Assembly: GCA_031551525.1 (NCBI GenBank)
Contig: JAVBNN010000036.1
Span: 1 to 35,313, forward strand
DNA length: 35,313 nt
Reading direction: 5' to 3'
Source of the DNA: JAVBNN01 sp031551525
GTDB lineage: Bacteria; Bacillota; Negativicutes; Acidaminococcales; JAISLQ01
Positions 15,962 to 22,561 of the stretch are shown here, piece after piece. Position 1 is the first letter of the stretch, and each line of letters opens with the position of its first letter. The notes under the pieces were generated by a model that saw nothing but the letters and a program-made list of their open reading frames with translations, was not told the DNA's origin and ran no database searches. The position numbers were made by a program, and so were the translations under genes.

Positions 15962-17269
15962 ATGGTAAAAGAAATAGAACTCAAATACGGCGAACAAAAA
16001 ATCCACATACCGGTGGACGGCGCAAAAAGTGTAGAGTACATCTATGAAAACCCCATGAATGAAATAACCGATATAGAAACGGCCTTCCGCCGCTGCCTGG
16101 TGGAAGGAACGATCGCCAGCGCTCCGCTCAATGAACTGGTCGCGGCGGACGACAAAGTCACCATCATCATAAGCGACCTGACCCGTTTTTGGATGCGCCA
16201 GGACATACTGTGCGGGCTTTTGGTGCGTTACCTCCACGAAGATTTGGGCGTGCCTTTCTCAAATATCACCGCAGTAGTTGCTCTTGGCACACATAGAAAA
16301 AGCAGCCCGGAAGAACTCAAAAAGATGTCGGGCGACTACGCCTACGAGCGCATCACAGTCCTTGACCATGACTGTGACGCGCCAGACCTGGTGCATGTCG
16401 GGCGGACCTCGCGCGGCACCGAAGTAGAGGTCAACCCTTTGGTGGTAGGACGCAAGGTGATCTGCATCAGCGCGACCGTACATCACATCATGTCGGGCTA
16501 CGGCGGCGGACGCAAAAGTGTCGTACCCGGTGTGGCCTCAAGAAGTACCGTCAGGCAAAACCACCAGCGAGCGCTCGACCCGGTGAAACCGATGAGCTGC
16601 TTCAAAGTCGGCAGCGGGAAATTAAAAGAAAACCCCATTCACGAAGATATGCGAGAAGCCGCTAAACTGCTGCCCATAACCTTTGGTATCAGCGTAGTTG
16701 TCAACTCCGCCTCCAAATACAGCGGACTGTTTTGCGGAGATTTTGACCAGGCCTGGCTGGAAAGCTGCCGCTACGTGCAAAAATGCTACGGCCTACCTAT
16801 AGAAAGAGAAGCTGACATCGTTATCGCCAGCTGTGGCGGATTTCCTAAAGACATCAACCTCTACCAGTCCACCAAGTCACTTTTTAATGCCAGCCGTGCT
16901 GTCAAAGAAGGCGGCACGCTCATCTTGTTGGCCAAGTGCCAGGAGGGCGGCGGCGCAGAAGACTTTTTCGCCTGGAACAAACCTTTGCAGGAAGGGCGGC
17001 TGGACGAAGCCCTCAGGCAAGACTTTACCATCGGCGGCTATATCTTTTACGCGGCCTGTGAAACCCTCAGAAAGGCCACTACGCTGCTCCTCGGAGAAAT
17101 AGACCCGGAGGAAGTGAAGGACATGGGGCTGAAAACCTTCTCCCACATAAACGACCTGTTGGCCCAGGTAGACTTTAAAGACAAGGACGTTTATATCATA
17201 CCCAACGGCGGCAGTGTGATGCCCCAGCTAAAAGAAGACTACGAGCGCCTGTGCGGCAATCTTATATAG
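15962..17269 (+). CDS. LarA-type nickel-dependent 2-hydroxyacid racemase homologue
   Basis: The lactate racemase (LarA) superfamily inverts the 2-hydroxy carbon using a nickel pincer cofactor bound to a lysine. The ATG at 15962 (435 residues) has GAGGTG 7 bases upstream; an in-frame GTG at 15947 is less likely. Catalytic positions match lactate racemase almost in number: R75 in SDLTR, H111 in ALGTHR, H174/H175, K185 in GGGRK (cofactor anchor) and H201 in RQNH. These support an active enzyme, not a remnant. The substrate is not shown by sequence. Control by a Phe T-box and the adjacent symporter suggest an aromatic hydroxyacid such as phenyllactate. Cofactor genes larB, larC and larE are not in the window. 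Confidence 0.88.
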   Translation: MVKEIELKYGEQKIHIPVDGAKSVEYIYENPMNEITDIETAFRRCLVEGTIASAPLNELVAADDKVTIIISDLTRFWMRQDILCGLLVRYLHEDLGVPFSNITAVVALGTHRKSSPEELKKMSGDYAYERITVLDHDCDAPDLVHVGRTSRGTEVEVNPLVVGRKVICISATVHHIMSGYGGGRKSVVPGVASRSTVRQNHQRALDPVKPMSCFKVGSGKLKENPIHEDMREAAKLLPITFGISVVVNSASKYSGLFCGDFDQAWLESCRYVQKCYGLPIEREADIVIASCGGFPKDINLYQSTKSLFNASRAVKEGGTLILLAKCQEGGGAEDFFAWNKPLQEGRLDEALRQDFTIGGYIFYAACETLRKATTLLLGEIDPEEVKDMGLKTFSHINDLLAQVDFKDKDVYIIPNGGSVMPQLKEDYERLCGNLI

Positions 17270-17284
17270 TAGGAGGCCCTTATA

Positions 17285-18724
17285 ATGAATATCCCGTTAC
17301 TTATCGTCGGACTATACATAGCGCTACTCTTTGGCATTAGTTTTCATGTATCGCGGAAAGCAAAAAACGACCAGGAGTCTTTTCTCCTTTATAAAGGTAA
17401 AAACAATACCTTCGTTGTCGCATCGAGTATAGCGGGGCTAGCCATCGGCGGCGCCTCCACTATCGGCATCGCTGAAAATGCTTTTACCGTAGGCCTCTCG
17501 GCCGGCTGGTACGACACCGCCTGGGCCATCGGCGCGGTAGTGTCTTCCTTTCTGGCCGTAAAATACCTCCGGCGCAGCGGCTACAGCACCATCAGCGGCC
17601 TGGTGAGCAGCATGTACGGCAGAGAGACCGGCTTTATCATGGTCATAGCCATGTGCATCATCCAGTCGGGCATTATCGCCCTTCAGTATAAAGCCGGCGG
17701 CTCCATCCTGGCTGCCCTTCTCCCCGACATCTTCAACCTCAACAACGGCACCTTCTTCTCCTTCATCATCTTCATGCTGGTCGCCATGGTCGGAGGCATG
17801 GGCAGCGTATCTCTCACCAACGTGCTAAACCTCTTTCTTATTTACGCTGGCGTCAGCGTCGCTGCCTACATGGTCTTGACGCAAAGCGGCGGCTGGGCCG
17901 CCATCCAGGTGCTTACCGCCGCCCAGCCGGATGTGCCTTACCTCAGCTTCACCGAAGGCATGGGCTGGATAGGCATCATCAGCTGGATAGTTGTTATGCT
18001 CGGCAATACCAACTCCGTGCAGGGCGTAGTGCAAATCGGCCTGACCGGCAAAGACGACCGTTCCACACAAAGAGGCTACATCCTCGGCGCCCTTCTCATG
18101 ATACCGGTCGGCTTTATCTGCGCGCTCTTGGGCGTAGCCAGCAAAGCCCTCTTCCCCGCCTCTCCGGCCACGGTCGCCCTCCCTATCCTCCTGATGAGCA
18201 TACCGCCCGTCCTCGGCGGCATCACCCTCTCGGGCCTGTGGGCTGCCGACATGGGTACCGCCTGCTCCATGATCATCGGTCTGGCCACAACAGTACGCAA
18301 CGACGTACTCTACAAAGTTCCTAAAAACGGCAACTATGAAAACATCATCAATAAAACTATAGTCATAGTCAGCAGTTTTATCACCTATATCATCGCCACG
18401 CAAATGGGCTCCATTCTCGGCGCCATGCAAAAATCCCTCTCGCTCGCCATCGGCACCTCGTTTATCGTCGTCGGCGCCCTCTTGTTCCCGCAGTTCACCG
18501 GCAAACGCGCCGGCTTCCCCACCGTCCTCTCCTCGATCATCGCCATCGTCGCCTGGAACCTCTTTCCGGGGCTGGCCGGCATATTTAAAAACGTCGGCTT
18601 CTTCATGCTGGCCGTCTGCGGGCTTACCTTCATCAGCGCAAGCCTCCTCGACCCGGTAAAAATAGCAGACGGCAACGCGCAAATGACTGAAGCCGCTGAC
18701 GAAGAAGTACCGCTGGCGGAGTAA
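17285..18724 (+). CDS. sodium:solute symporter family (SSS) transporter
   Basis: The 479-residue, strongly hydrophobic protein has the SSS layout of about 13 spans: an N-terminal span, then SSIAGLAIGGASTIGIAENAF with the small-residue-rich helix near the sodium/substrate site, LVSSMYGRETG, and a late SGLWAADMGTACSMIIGLATT segment. The ATG has GGAGG upstream and follows the racemase gene by 15 bases, so both share the T-box leader. By context it probably imports the racemase substrate or a related acid with Na+. The C-terminal tail is acidic. A strong terminator follows. Confidence 0.88.
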   Translation: MNIPLLIVGLYIALLFGISFHVSRKAKNDQESFLLYKGKNNTFVVASSIAGLAIGGASTIGIAENAFTVGLSAGWYDTAWAIGAVVSSFLAVKYLRRSGYSTISGLVSSMYGRETGFIMVIAMCIIQSGIIALQYKAGGSILAALLPDIFNLNNGTFFSFIIFMLVAMVGGMGSVSLTNVLNLFLIYAGVSVAAYMVLTQSGGWAAIQVLTAAQPDVPYLSFTEGMGWIGIISWIVVMLGNTNSVQGVVQIGLTGKDDRSTQRGYILGALLMIPVGFICALLGVASKALFPASPATVALPILLMSIPPVLGGITLSGLWAADMGTACSMIIGLATTVRNDVLYKVPKNGNYENIINKTIVIVSSFITYIIATQMGSILGAMQKSLSLAIGTSFIVVGALLFPQFTGKRAGFPTVLSSIIAIVAWNLFPGLAGIFKNVGFFMLAVCGLTFISASLLDPVKIADGNAQMTEAADEEVPLAE

Positions 18725-18725
18725 A

Positions 18726-18760
18726 AACAGCCCTTTGGCTGGATAAGCCAAAGGGCTGTT
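18726..18760. terminator. intrinsic terminator of the T-box operon
   Basis: A 15-bp perfect stem (18726-18740 and 18746-18760) with a 5-base loop is followed by CCTTTTT. The A-rich left side may also serve the convergent gene. Confidence 0.9.
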
Positions 18761-18788
18761 CCTTTTTAAAGCAAGTCAAAGACGTTTT

Positions 18789-19499
18789 TTACTGGTAAGA
18801 CAGAGGAATTTTGGAATTTTCACATGCAATAATTATGTAGGGGTTACTATTTATATCCAGTTTGGCAAGATATGCCTTAACACCTACAGCACTAGCAGCA
18901 ACACAGCCAGTTGTTTTCTTGGAACTTACATGAAAGAAAATCGCGCTACCTGCGCCCGGCACACATTCGGCATTATATTCAATCACAAAACCATTACTAT
19001 AATTTATGCCGCCGCTCATCATATGTTCGGCACTGTTCCAGTCTTTTTCGGTTGTTCCTTCAACAAGACGATTATAGAACCTCGATTTTGGATCATCAAC
19101 CCAATAAGTATTGTCTGTTATCGCAAAGCTGCGAAGCTTGGTCTGCGGCAACTCTCCTATATAGAAAGCCGACCCGATACGATACATGCCGAGCGGTGTT
19201 TTAAGGTCTCCTTCAATTTTTTCATCCGATACGCCATTTTCCCCAACAAATCCGTTTATGCGCATTGTTTCGTATTCATGCCATACATTATTGGTTTTTT
19301 CATAAAAATAAATTTTAGCATTGCTACCTGAACTGACAACCAAGACAACTTGTGCTGTGGTAGCCGGTAAATTGGCAAAGCCATGCTCTTTCTCCCTATT
19401 AGCCGTTGCACTGGTCTTTGAGTGTACAGTATAAGCACAAAGAAAAAACAGCAAGCATAAAACACCTGTAATTTTAACAATCTGATGGCATGTATACAT
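18789..19499 (-). CDS. L,D-transpeptidase-like (YkuD family) exported protein
   Basis: The ATG at 19499 (236 residues) has GGAG 9 bases upstream; a TTG five codons earlier is in frame but lies at the ribosome site. Residues 8-27 are a hydrophobic signal or anchor. The catalytic region is YkuD-like: KIEGDLKTPLGMYRIG near residue 95, H190 in IFFHV and nucleophile C199 in TTGCVAAS. The spacing fits the COG3786 type of YkuD proteins. Such enzymes cross-link peptidoglycan between meso-diaminopimelate residues or attach other groups to it outside the membrane. It is an isolated gene convergent with the symporter. Confidence 0.82.
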   Translation of the reverse strand: MYTCHQIVKITGVLCLLFFLCAYTVHSKTSATANREKEHGFANLPATTAQVVLVVSSGSNAKIYFYEKTNNVWHEYETMRINGFVGENGVSDEKIEGDLKTPLGMYRIGSAFYIGELPQTKLRSFAITDNTYWVDDPKSRFYNRLVEGTTEKDWNSAEHMMSGGINYSNGFVIEYNAECVPGAGSAIFFHVSSKKTTGCVAASAVGVKAYLAKLDINSNPYIIIACENSKIPLSYQ

Positions 19500-19733
19500 A
19501 TATCTGCACTCCAAACCATTGGACGATTGGGGGACGTTCCCTTTTGGTCATATTCAGCTACTATTTCGCCAGCAATACAGCAAAAAGGCTTTGTCCAAAA
19601 ATGCTTGCCATTCTTCCAATTTTATTAACTCAAAACTATATTATCATTTTACGAACTAAAAAGAAATTCTGAATTGCAAAAACAGAATAACGATAAAGAG
19701 CAGCGGTAAAACTAGTCTGCCACAAATGCAAAA

Positions 19734-19761
19734 AAGCTTTCAGCAAAAACGCTGAAAGCTT
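19734..19761 (-). terminator. terminator downstream of the tRNA-Val fragment
   Basis: An 11-bp perfect stem (19751-19761 with 19734-19744, loop of 6) is followed on the minus strand by T residues. Part of the sequence between the CCA end and this stem resembles the region behind the intact tRNA-Val at 21563. Confidence 0.8.
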
Positions 19762-19770
19762 GATGTTTAC

Positions 19771-19815
19771 TGGTGGGGTTAGGCGGACTCGAACCGCAGA
19801 CCGCTTCGATGTCAA
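19771..19815 (-). pseudogene. 3' half of tRNA-Val(GAC), 5' half missing
   Basis: On the minus strand the sequence starts in the anticodon loop (TTGACAT with anticodon GAC) and runs through the anticodon 3' strand CGAAG, the variable region, a T arm with TTCGAGT, the acceptor strand TAACCCC and ACCA. No matching acceptor 5' strand or D arm is found upstream. Breakage at the anticodon loop is the usual boundary of integrase attachment cores in tRNA genes. It is inverted relative to the intact tRNA at 21486, so the pair is not a simple attL/attR. Confidence 0.8.
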
Positions 19816-20077
19816 GGAGGCTGATTAGCCAGTGCCTATCTATTTTTTGCGTTATAACTGTGTTTTTCAAGTAGCGGTTTTCAGAGTTTAAAAATCGTTA
19901 TTCACCCTTGGTATACCTAAAGATTTTGGCATTCCAACTGCTGGACAAACTACTGGACATTTAATCTGTTTCCAAAGTGATTTTTACTGAACAATTCTGA
20001 GCGGGCATATTATAAATTCAGGCAGTGACAGTTCCCCCATGTCCCTCAGGCGTATCAAATAGTTTCTTAAAAGTCCA

Positions 20078-20109
20078 GCCCTCAGAGATTAACCTTGAGG
20101 GCCTTTTTT
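20078..20109 (+). terminator. orphan intrinsic terminator
   Basis: GCCCTCA (20078-20084) pairs with TGAGGGC (20096-20102) and is followed by six T. No plus-strand gene precedes it, so it may be left from a deleted gene. Confidence 0.65.
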
Positions 20110-20192
20110 GTTGAAAAATTGTGAGAGGGTATTTACACAGTAGAGCCTCAGCCCTGCCTCCCCCGTGGCCCCCGGCCAAACCGCTGGCCTTC

Positions 20193-20441
20193 TTACAGCA
20201 ACCCCAGCCGCTTCTTGAGCGCATTTTGCAGGGTATTAGAGAAGTTTATATTTTTTTCCTGTGCCATAGTGTCTAACCATTTAGGTATTGAGAGGGTTTT
20301 CTTTACTGCGCTCTTGTCGTAACGCTTGCGGTATTCCAATGTATCAGCGCTTACAAGGCTGGCAAAGGCCTTCTTGTCAGCGTGTATCTTCTTTATGCCT
20401 GTGGCCTCCGGGGTAAATATAGCGGGATAAACATATTTCAT
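20193..20441 (-). pseudogene. hicB: HicB-type antitoxin remnant with disrupted middle
   Basis: The reading frame encodes 82 residues. The start (MKYVYPAIFTPE) matches the beginning of HicB antitoxins, and the end (KKTLSIPKWLDTMAQEKN, NFSNTLQNALKK) matches the C-terminal DNA-binding RHH/HTH part. The middle, which in HicB continues with the beta-rich FPDLPGC region, is replaced by an unrelated lysine-rich stretch, so an internal deletion or frameshift has destroyed the toxin-binding domain. It could still bind DNA. It lies 9 bases behind the HicA remnant, the normal gene order. Confidence 0.7.
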
Positions 20442-20450
20442 ATCTTTGTA

Positions 20451-20536
20451 TCACTCCTTTAGACCTGCGTCCTTAAGTATCTTTCTCAGGGTTCCGGTTG
20501 GTATTTCGTCTTTGTGTCTGTTGAAAATATTACAGC
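20451..20536 (-). pseudogene. hicA: HicA toxin C-terminal remnant
   Basis: The minus strand encodes NRHKDEIPTGTLRKILKDAG and then LKE-stop, which is the C-terminal part of HicA mRNA interferases. The N-terminal two thirds, including the catalytic His region, is absent. Upstream the frame runs into three tandem 10-mers, which may mark the deletion point. With the damaged hicB this is a dead HicAB system. Confidence 0.7.
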
Positions 20537-20566
20537 ACGTATTGTTACGTATTGTTACGTATTGTT
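20537..20566. repeat. three tandem copies of a 10-mer
   Basis: The unit ACGTATTGTT occurs three times head to tail at 20537-20546, 20547-20556 and 20557-20566, at the broken end of the hicA remnant. Replication slippage or repair at the breakpoint would produce this. Confidence 0.85.
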
Positions 20567-20626
20567 CGCTCTGTCATACTTATTGCGCTAAACAAAATAG
20601 ACTGTGGAAAACACCAACATTAAAAT

Positions 20627-20661
20627 TTTAGGTTGAATTCATCCTAAATTAATTATATAAT
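20627..20661 (+). promoter_or_regulatory. phd-doc promoter with overlapping inverted repeat
   Basis: TTGAAT (20633-20638), 17-base spacer and TATAAT (20656-20661) form a sigma-A promoter. An inverted repeat TTTAGG (20627-20632) / CCTAAA (20643-20648) spans the -35 box, a likely operator for autoregulation by the antitoxin complex. Confidence 0.65.
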
Positions 20662-20682
20662 AAAGTCAAAGGGGGCGATAGT

Positions 20683-20925
20683 ATGCAAGTCAATTTGAAA
20701 AACATAGTTCCTATAAGTGAAGCAAATCAGAATTTTTCCAAAGTCGCGCGTTTGGTTGATGAAAACGGTTCGGCTGTTATTTTGAAGAACAATACGCCAA
20801 AGTACATTTTGATAGACTTTAACAAATTCCAGAAGGAAGAACTTACTAAAGATGAAAGTGTAGAAACAATCGCGGCAAGATTTTTAGCTAGTCACAAAGC
20901 CGCTTTTCTGGAATTAGCCAAATGA
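20683..20925 (+). CDS. phd: Phd/YefM-family antitoxin
   Basis: The 80-residue protein has the Phd/YefM fold signature: an N-terminal DNA-binding part with VPISEANQNFSKVARLVDENG and VILKNNTPKYILIDF, then an acidic, flexible C-terminal segment that neutralises the toxin. It neutralises Doc by binding and represses its own promoter. The ATG has AAAGGGGG 8 bases upstream. Its stop overlaps the doc ATG by 4 bases, the usual coupled layout that keeps antitoxin in excess. Confidence 0.85.
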   Translation: MQVNLKNIVPISEANQNFSKVARLVDENGSAVILKNNTPKYILIDFNKFQKEELTKDESVETIAARFLASHKAAFLELAK

Positions 20926-21305
20926 AGATGCTTACTGAACAAGACGTTATGGCCATACACCACCTGATGATAGAAGAAACTGGCGGCAGTCATGGGCTGC
21001 GAGACAGAGGGCTATTGAGTTCTGCTGTCCACTCCCCTTTTCAAACCTTTGAAGGCAAAGACCTGTACCCAGCCATTGAAGAAAAGGCCGCACATTTAGG
21101 CTATTCACTCGTTAACAACCACCCTTTCATAGATGGCAACAAAAGAATCGGTATATTGGCTATGGCTGTCTTTCTTGATCAAAACGGTTATATCCTTACT
21201 TGTTCTGATAGTGAACTAGTCTTTTTAGGCCTGTCTTTGGCTGATGGGAGCTGTTCTGTAGAAGATTTAGTGAAATGGATAAAACAACATCTAAACAAAA
21301 AGTAA
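20922..21305 (+). CDS. doc: Doc-type toxin (Fic fold)
   Basis: A 127-residue Fic/Doc protein. The active loop NNHPFIDGNKRIG has H67, D71, N73, K74 and R75, closely matching phage P1 Doc. Doc is a kinase that phosphorylates EF-Tu and stops translation. The ATG at 20922 overlaps the phd stop; a second in-frame ATG two codons later is possible. All visible catalytic positions are kept, so the toxin should be active. The location between a tRNA fragment and an intact tRNA-Val fits a mobile or stabilised island. Confidence 0.87.
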   Translation: MKMLTEQDVMAIHHLMIEETGGSHGLRDRGLLSSAVHSPFQTFEGKDLYPAIEEKAAHLGYSLVNNHPFIDGNKRIGILAMAVFLDQNGYILTCSDSELVFLGLSLADGSCSVEDLVKWIKQHLNKK

Positions 21306-21439
21306 CGATTGCCCCTGTTGCAAATTTAAACACTGCTCTACATTTACAGCAGGGAACTGCCTGTCTCCTGTTAATTTACAGTACATTCCACTTTTTATTT
21401 ACTTTATGCGCTAACACCTAAAACTATAGCAATAAACCA

Positions 21440-21469
21440 TTGACAAAACCCTAAAACACCAGTTATAAT
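21440..21469 (+). promoter_or_regulatory. promoter of tRNA-Val
   Basis: TTGACA (21440-21445), 18-base spacer, TATAAT (21464-21469), 16 bases before the tRNA. Confidence 0.8.
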
Positions 21470-21485
21470 CAATAATGTTCCATAT

Positions 21486-21562
21486 GGGGTTATAGCTCAG
21501 TTGGTTAGAGCGCTTCGTTGACATCGAAGAGGCCAGCGGTTCGAATCCGTTTAACCCCACCA
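21486..21562 (+). tRNA. tRNA-Val (anticodon GAC)
   Basis: The cloverleaf folds completely: acceptor GGGGTTA/TAACCCC, D arm GCTC/GAGC, anticodon stem CTTCG/CGAAG with loop TTGACAT (anticodon GAC, valine), T arm around TTCGAAT, and an encoded ACCA end. It has its own promoter and terminator. Confidence 0.97.
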
Positions 21563-21573
21563 GTACACATCAG

Positions 21574-21607
21574 GCTTTCGAGGTTTGCTCGGAGGCTTTT
21601 TCTTTTT
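21574..21607 (+). terminator. intrinsic terminator of tRNA-Val
   Basis: A 9-bp stem with G-T pairs (21574-21582 and 21588-21596, loop of 5) is followed by TTTTTCTTTTT. Confidence 0.85.
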
Positions 21608-21615
21608 CCGCACAG

Positions 21616-21655
21616 TACAAAACCCCTTTTAGCAAAAGCTAATAGGGGTTTTGTA
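21616..21655. terminator. bidirectional-type hairpin before the deaminase stop
   Basis: TACAAAACCCC (21616-21626) pairs with GGGGTTTTGTA (21645-21655), with the stem continuing inward through one mismatch. It lies 35 bases past the convergent minus-strand gene. Confidence 0.7.
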
Positions 21656-21689
21656 TCTATTGCCGTATTTTGAGGCGTGATCATTATTT

Positions 21690-22502
21690 TTACAACAACA
21701 ACTTCACTTCCCGCCCTGTTTCCTGATACTGCCGCACGGCAACTCCGGCGCTTTGAAACATGCGCTCAGCGGCTGTTCGTTCTTGTGTGTCGCGATGTTT
21801 GTCTGACAGGTACATCACTTCTTTTATGCCGGACTGGATGATGGCCTTGGCGCATTCGTTACAAGGGTAGCATGTGCTGTACAGCTTCGCTCCTTTAAGG
21901 GACGTAGCGGCGCTTAGTATGGCGTTAAGTTCGGCGTGGCAGACACAGGCATATTGGGTGTCGGCCAGTTCGCCTTCCGCCGTCCAGGAAAAGGTATCAT
22001 CTGAACAGCCGTCCGGCAGGGAGTTATAGCCTGCGCCGAGGATGCGGCCGTCTTCATGCACTAGGCAGGCGCCCGCTTCTATAGCGCTATTGCTGCGCAT
22101 GGCGGCAAGCAGCGCTATGCTCATGAAGTATTCGTCCCCGGAGATATGGTCTTTATCTGTTGCCGGTTCTGTGGCCTCTTTTTTGGCAGGAGAGAGTTTT
22201 GCCGCCATACCCGCCCCTGCCCCGGGCAGTTTGGCGGCCAGAGCGAGCGCGCCCATATCGAGTTTGTCGCTGCTTTCAAACAGTATGGACATGGCGTTCA
22301 CTGTAGGCTGGTCGTCGGCTAAAGATTCGGCTGTTACGCCGAAGTATCCGGTTATTTTTTTCATTTCTTTGTCATTGGGGTCTTGAAAGCCTGTTTCCAA
22401 AGATTCGAGGACCGACTCGGAGATGCCTAAAGCATCCGCCAGTTCTTCCAGCGTGAGGCCCTTTTTTATCCGCAGGTCTTTAAGTTTTTCGTCAAAGTAC
22501 AT
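21690..22502 (-). CDS. XRE-type HTH fused to dCMP/cytidine deaminase-like domain
   Basis: A 270-residue two-domain protein. Residues 5-62 form a helix-turn-helix of the Cro/C1 type (LKDLRIKKGLTLEELADALG then SESVLESLETG). A linker of about 60 residues, rich in Ala, Gly and Lys, follows. Residues 122-265 form a zinc deaminase: H189 and E191 in CHAELNAI, C214 and C217 in PCNEC, the pattern of deoxycytidylate deaminases (ComEB/DCTD type). dCMP deamination supplies dUMP for thymidylate synthesis. The fused DNA-binding domain suggests a regulator that senses a nucleotide or an enzyme with self-regulation. Start has GGAG upstream. A lone gene by spacing. Confidence 0.85.
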   Translation of the reverse strand: MYFDEKLKDLRIKKGLTLEELADALGISESVLESLETGFQDPNDKEMKKITGYFGVTAESLADDQPTVNAMSILFESSDKLDMGALALAAKLPGAGAGMAAKLSPAKKEATEPATDKDHISGDEYFMSIALLAAMRSNSAIEAGACLVHEDGRILGAGYNSLPDGCSDDTFSWTAEGELADTQYACVCHAELNAILSAATSLKGAKLYSTCYPCNECAKAIIQSGIKEVMYLSDKHRDTQERTAAERMFQSAGVAVRQYQETGREVKLLL

Positions 22503-22527
22503 AGCTTTCTCCTTTTACGCCGGTAAA

Positions 22528-22552
22528 ATATAAAGGGCAGCCGCAGCTACCC
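22528..22552 (-). terminator. terminator after the acyl-CoA dehydrogenase gene
   Basis: Minus strand GGGTAGC (22546-22552) pairs with GCTGCCC (22535-22541) and is followed by a T/A-rich tail. Confidence 0.65.
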
Positions 22553-22561
22553 TCATATTTG

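Larger units (their letters stand above)
19515..20192. other. gene-poor region with mobile-region debris
   Basis: No intact gene is supported here. It contains the 3' half of a tRNA-Val with its own terminator (19734-19815) and an orphan terminator (20078-20109). A short region with many stops lies between them. The surroundings (decayed and intact toxin-antitoxin genes) suggest a scar of past insertions and deletions. Confidence 0.6.

Noticed and set aside
17825..18751. A 308-codon minus-strand frame over the symporter gene
   Set aside because: Its composition (Asp/Gly/Glu-rich) is the shadow of a hydrophobic gene; no ribosome site.
19771..19815. A functional tRNA with a long intron in the anticodon loop
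   Set aside because: No matching acceptor 5' strand or D arm was found upstream on the minus strand.
20537..20566. Tandem 10-mers as a CRISPR or iteron array
   Set aside because: Only three contiguous copies with no spacers and no replication or cas gene nearby.
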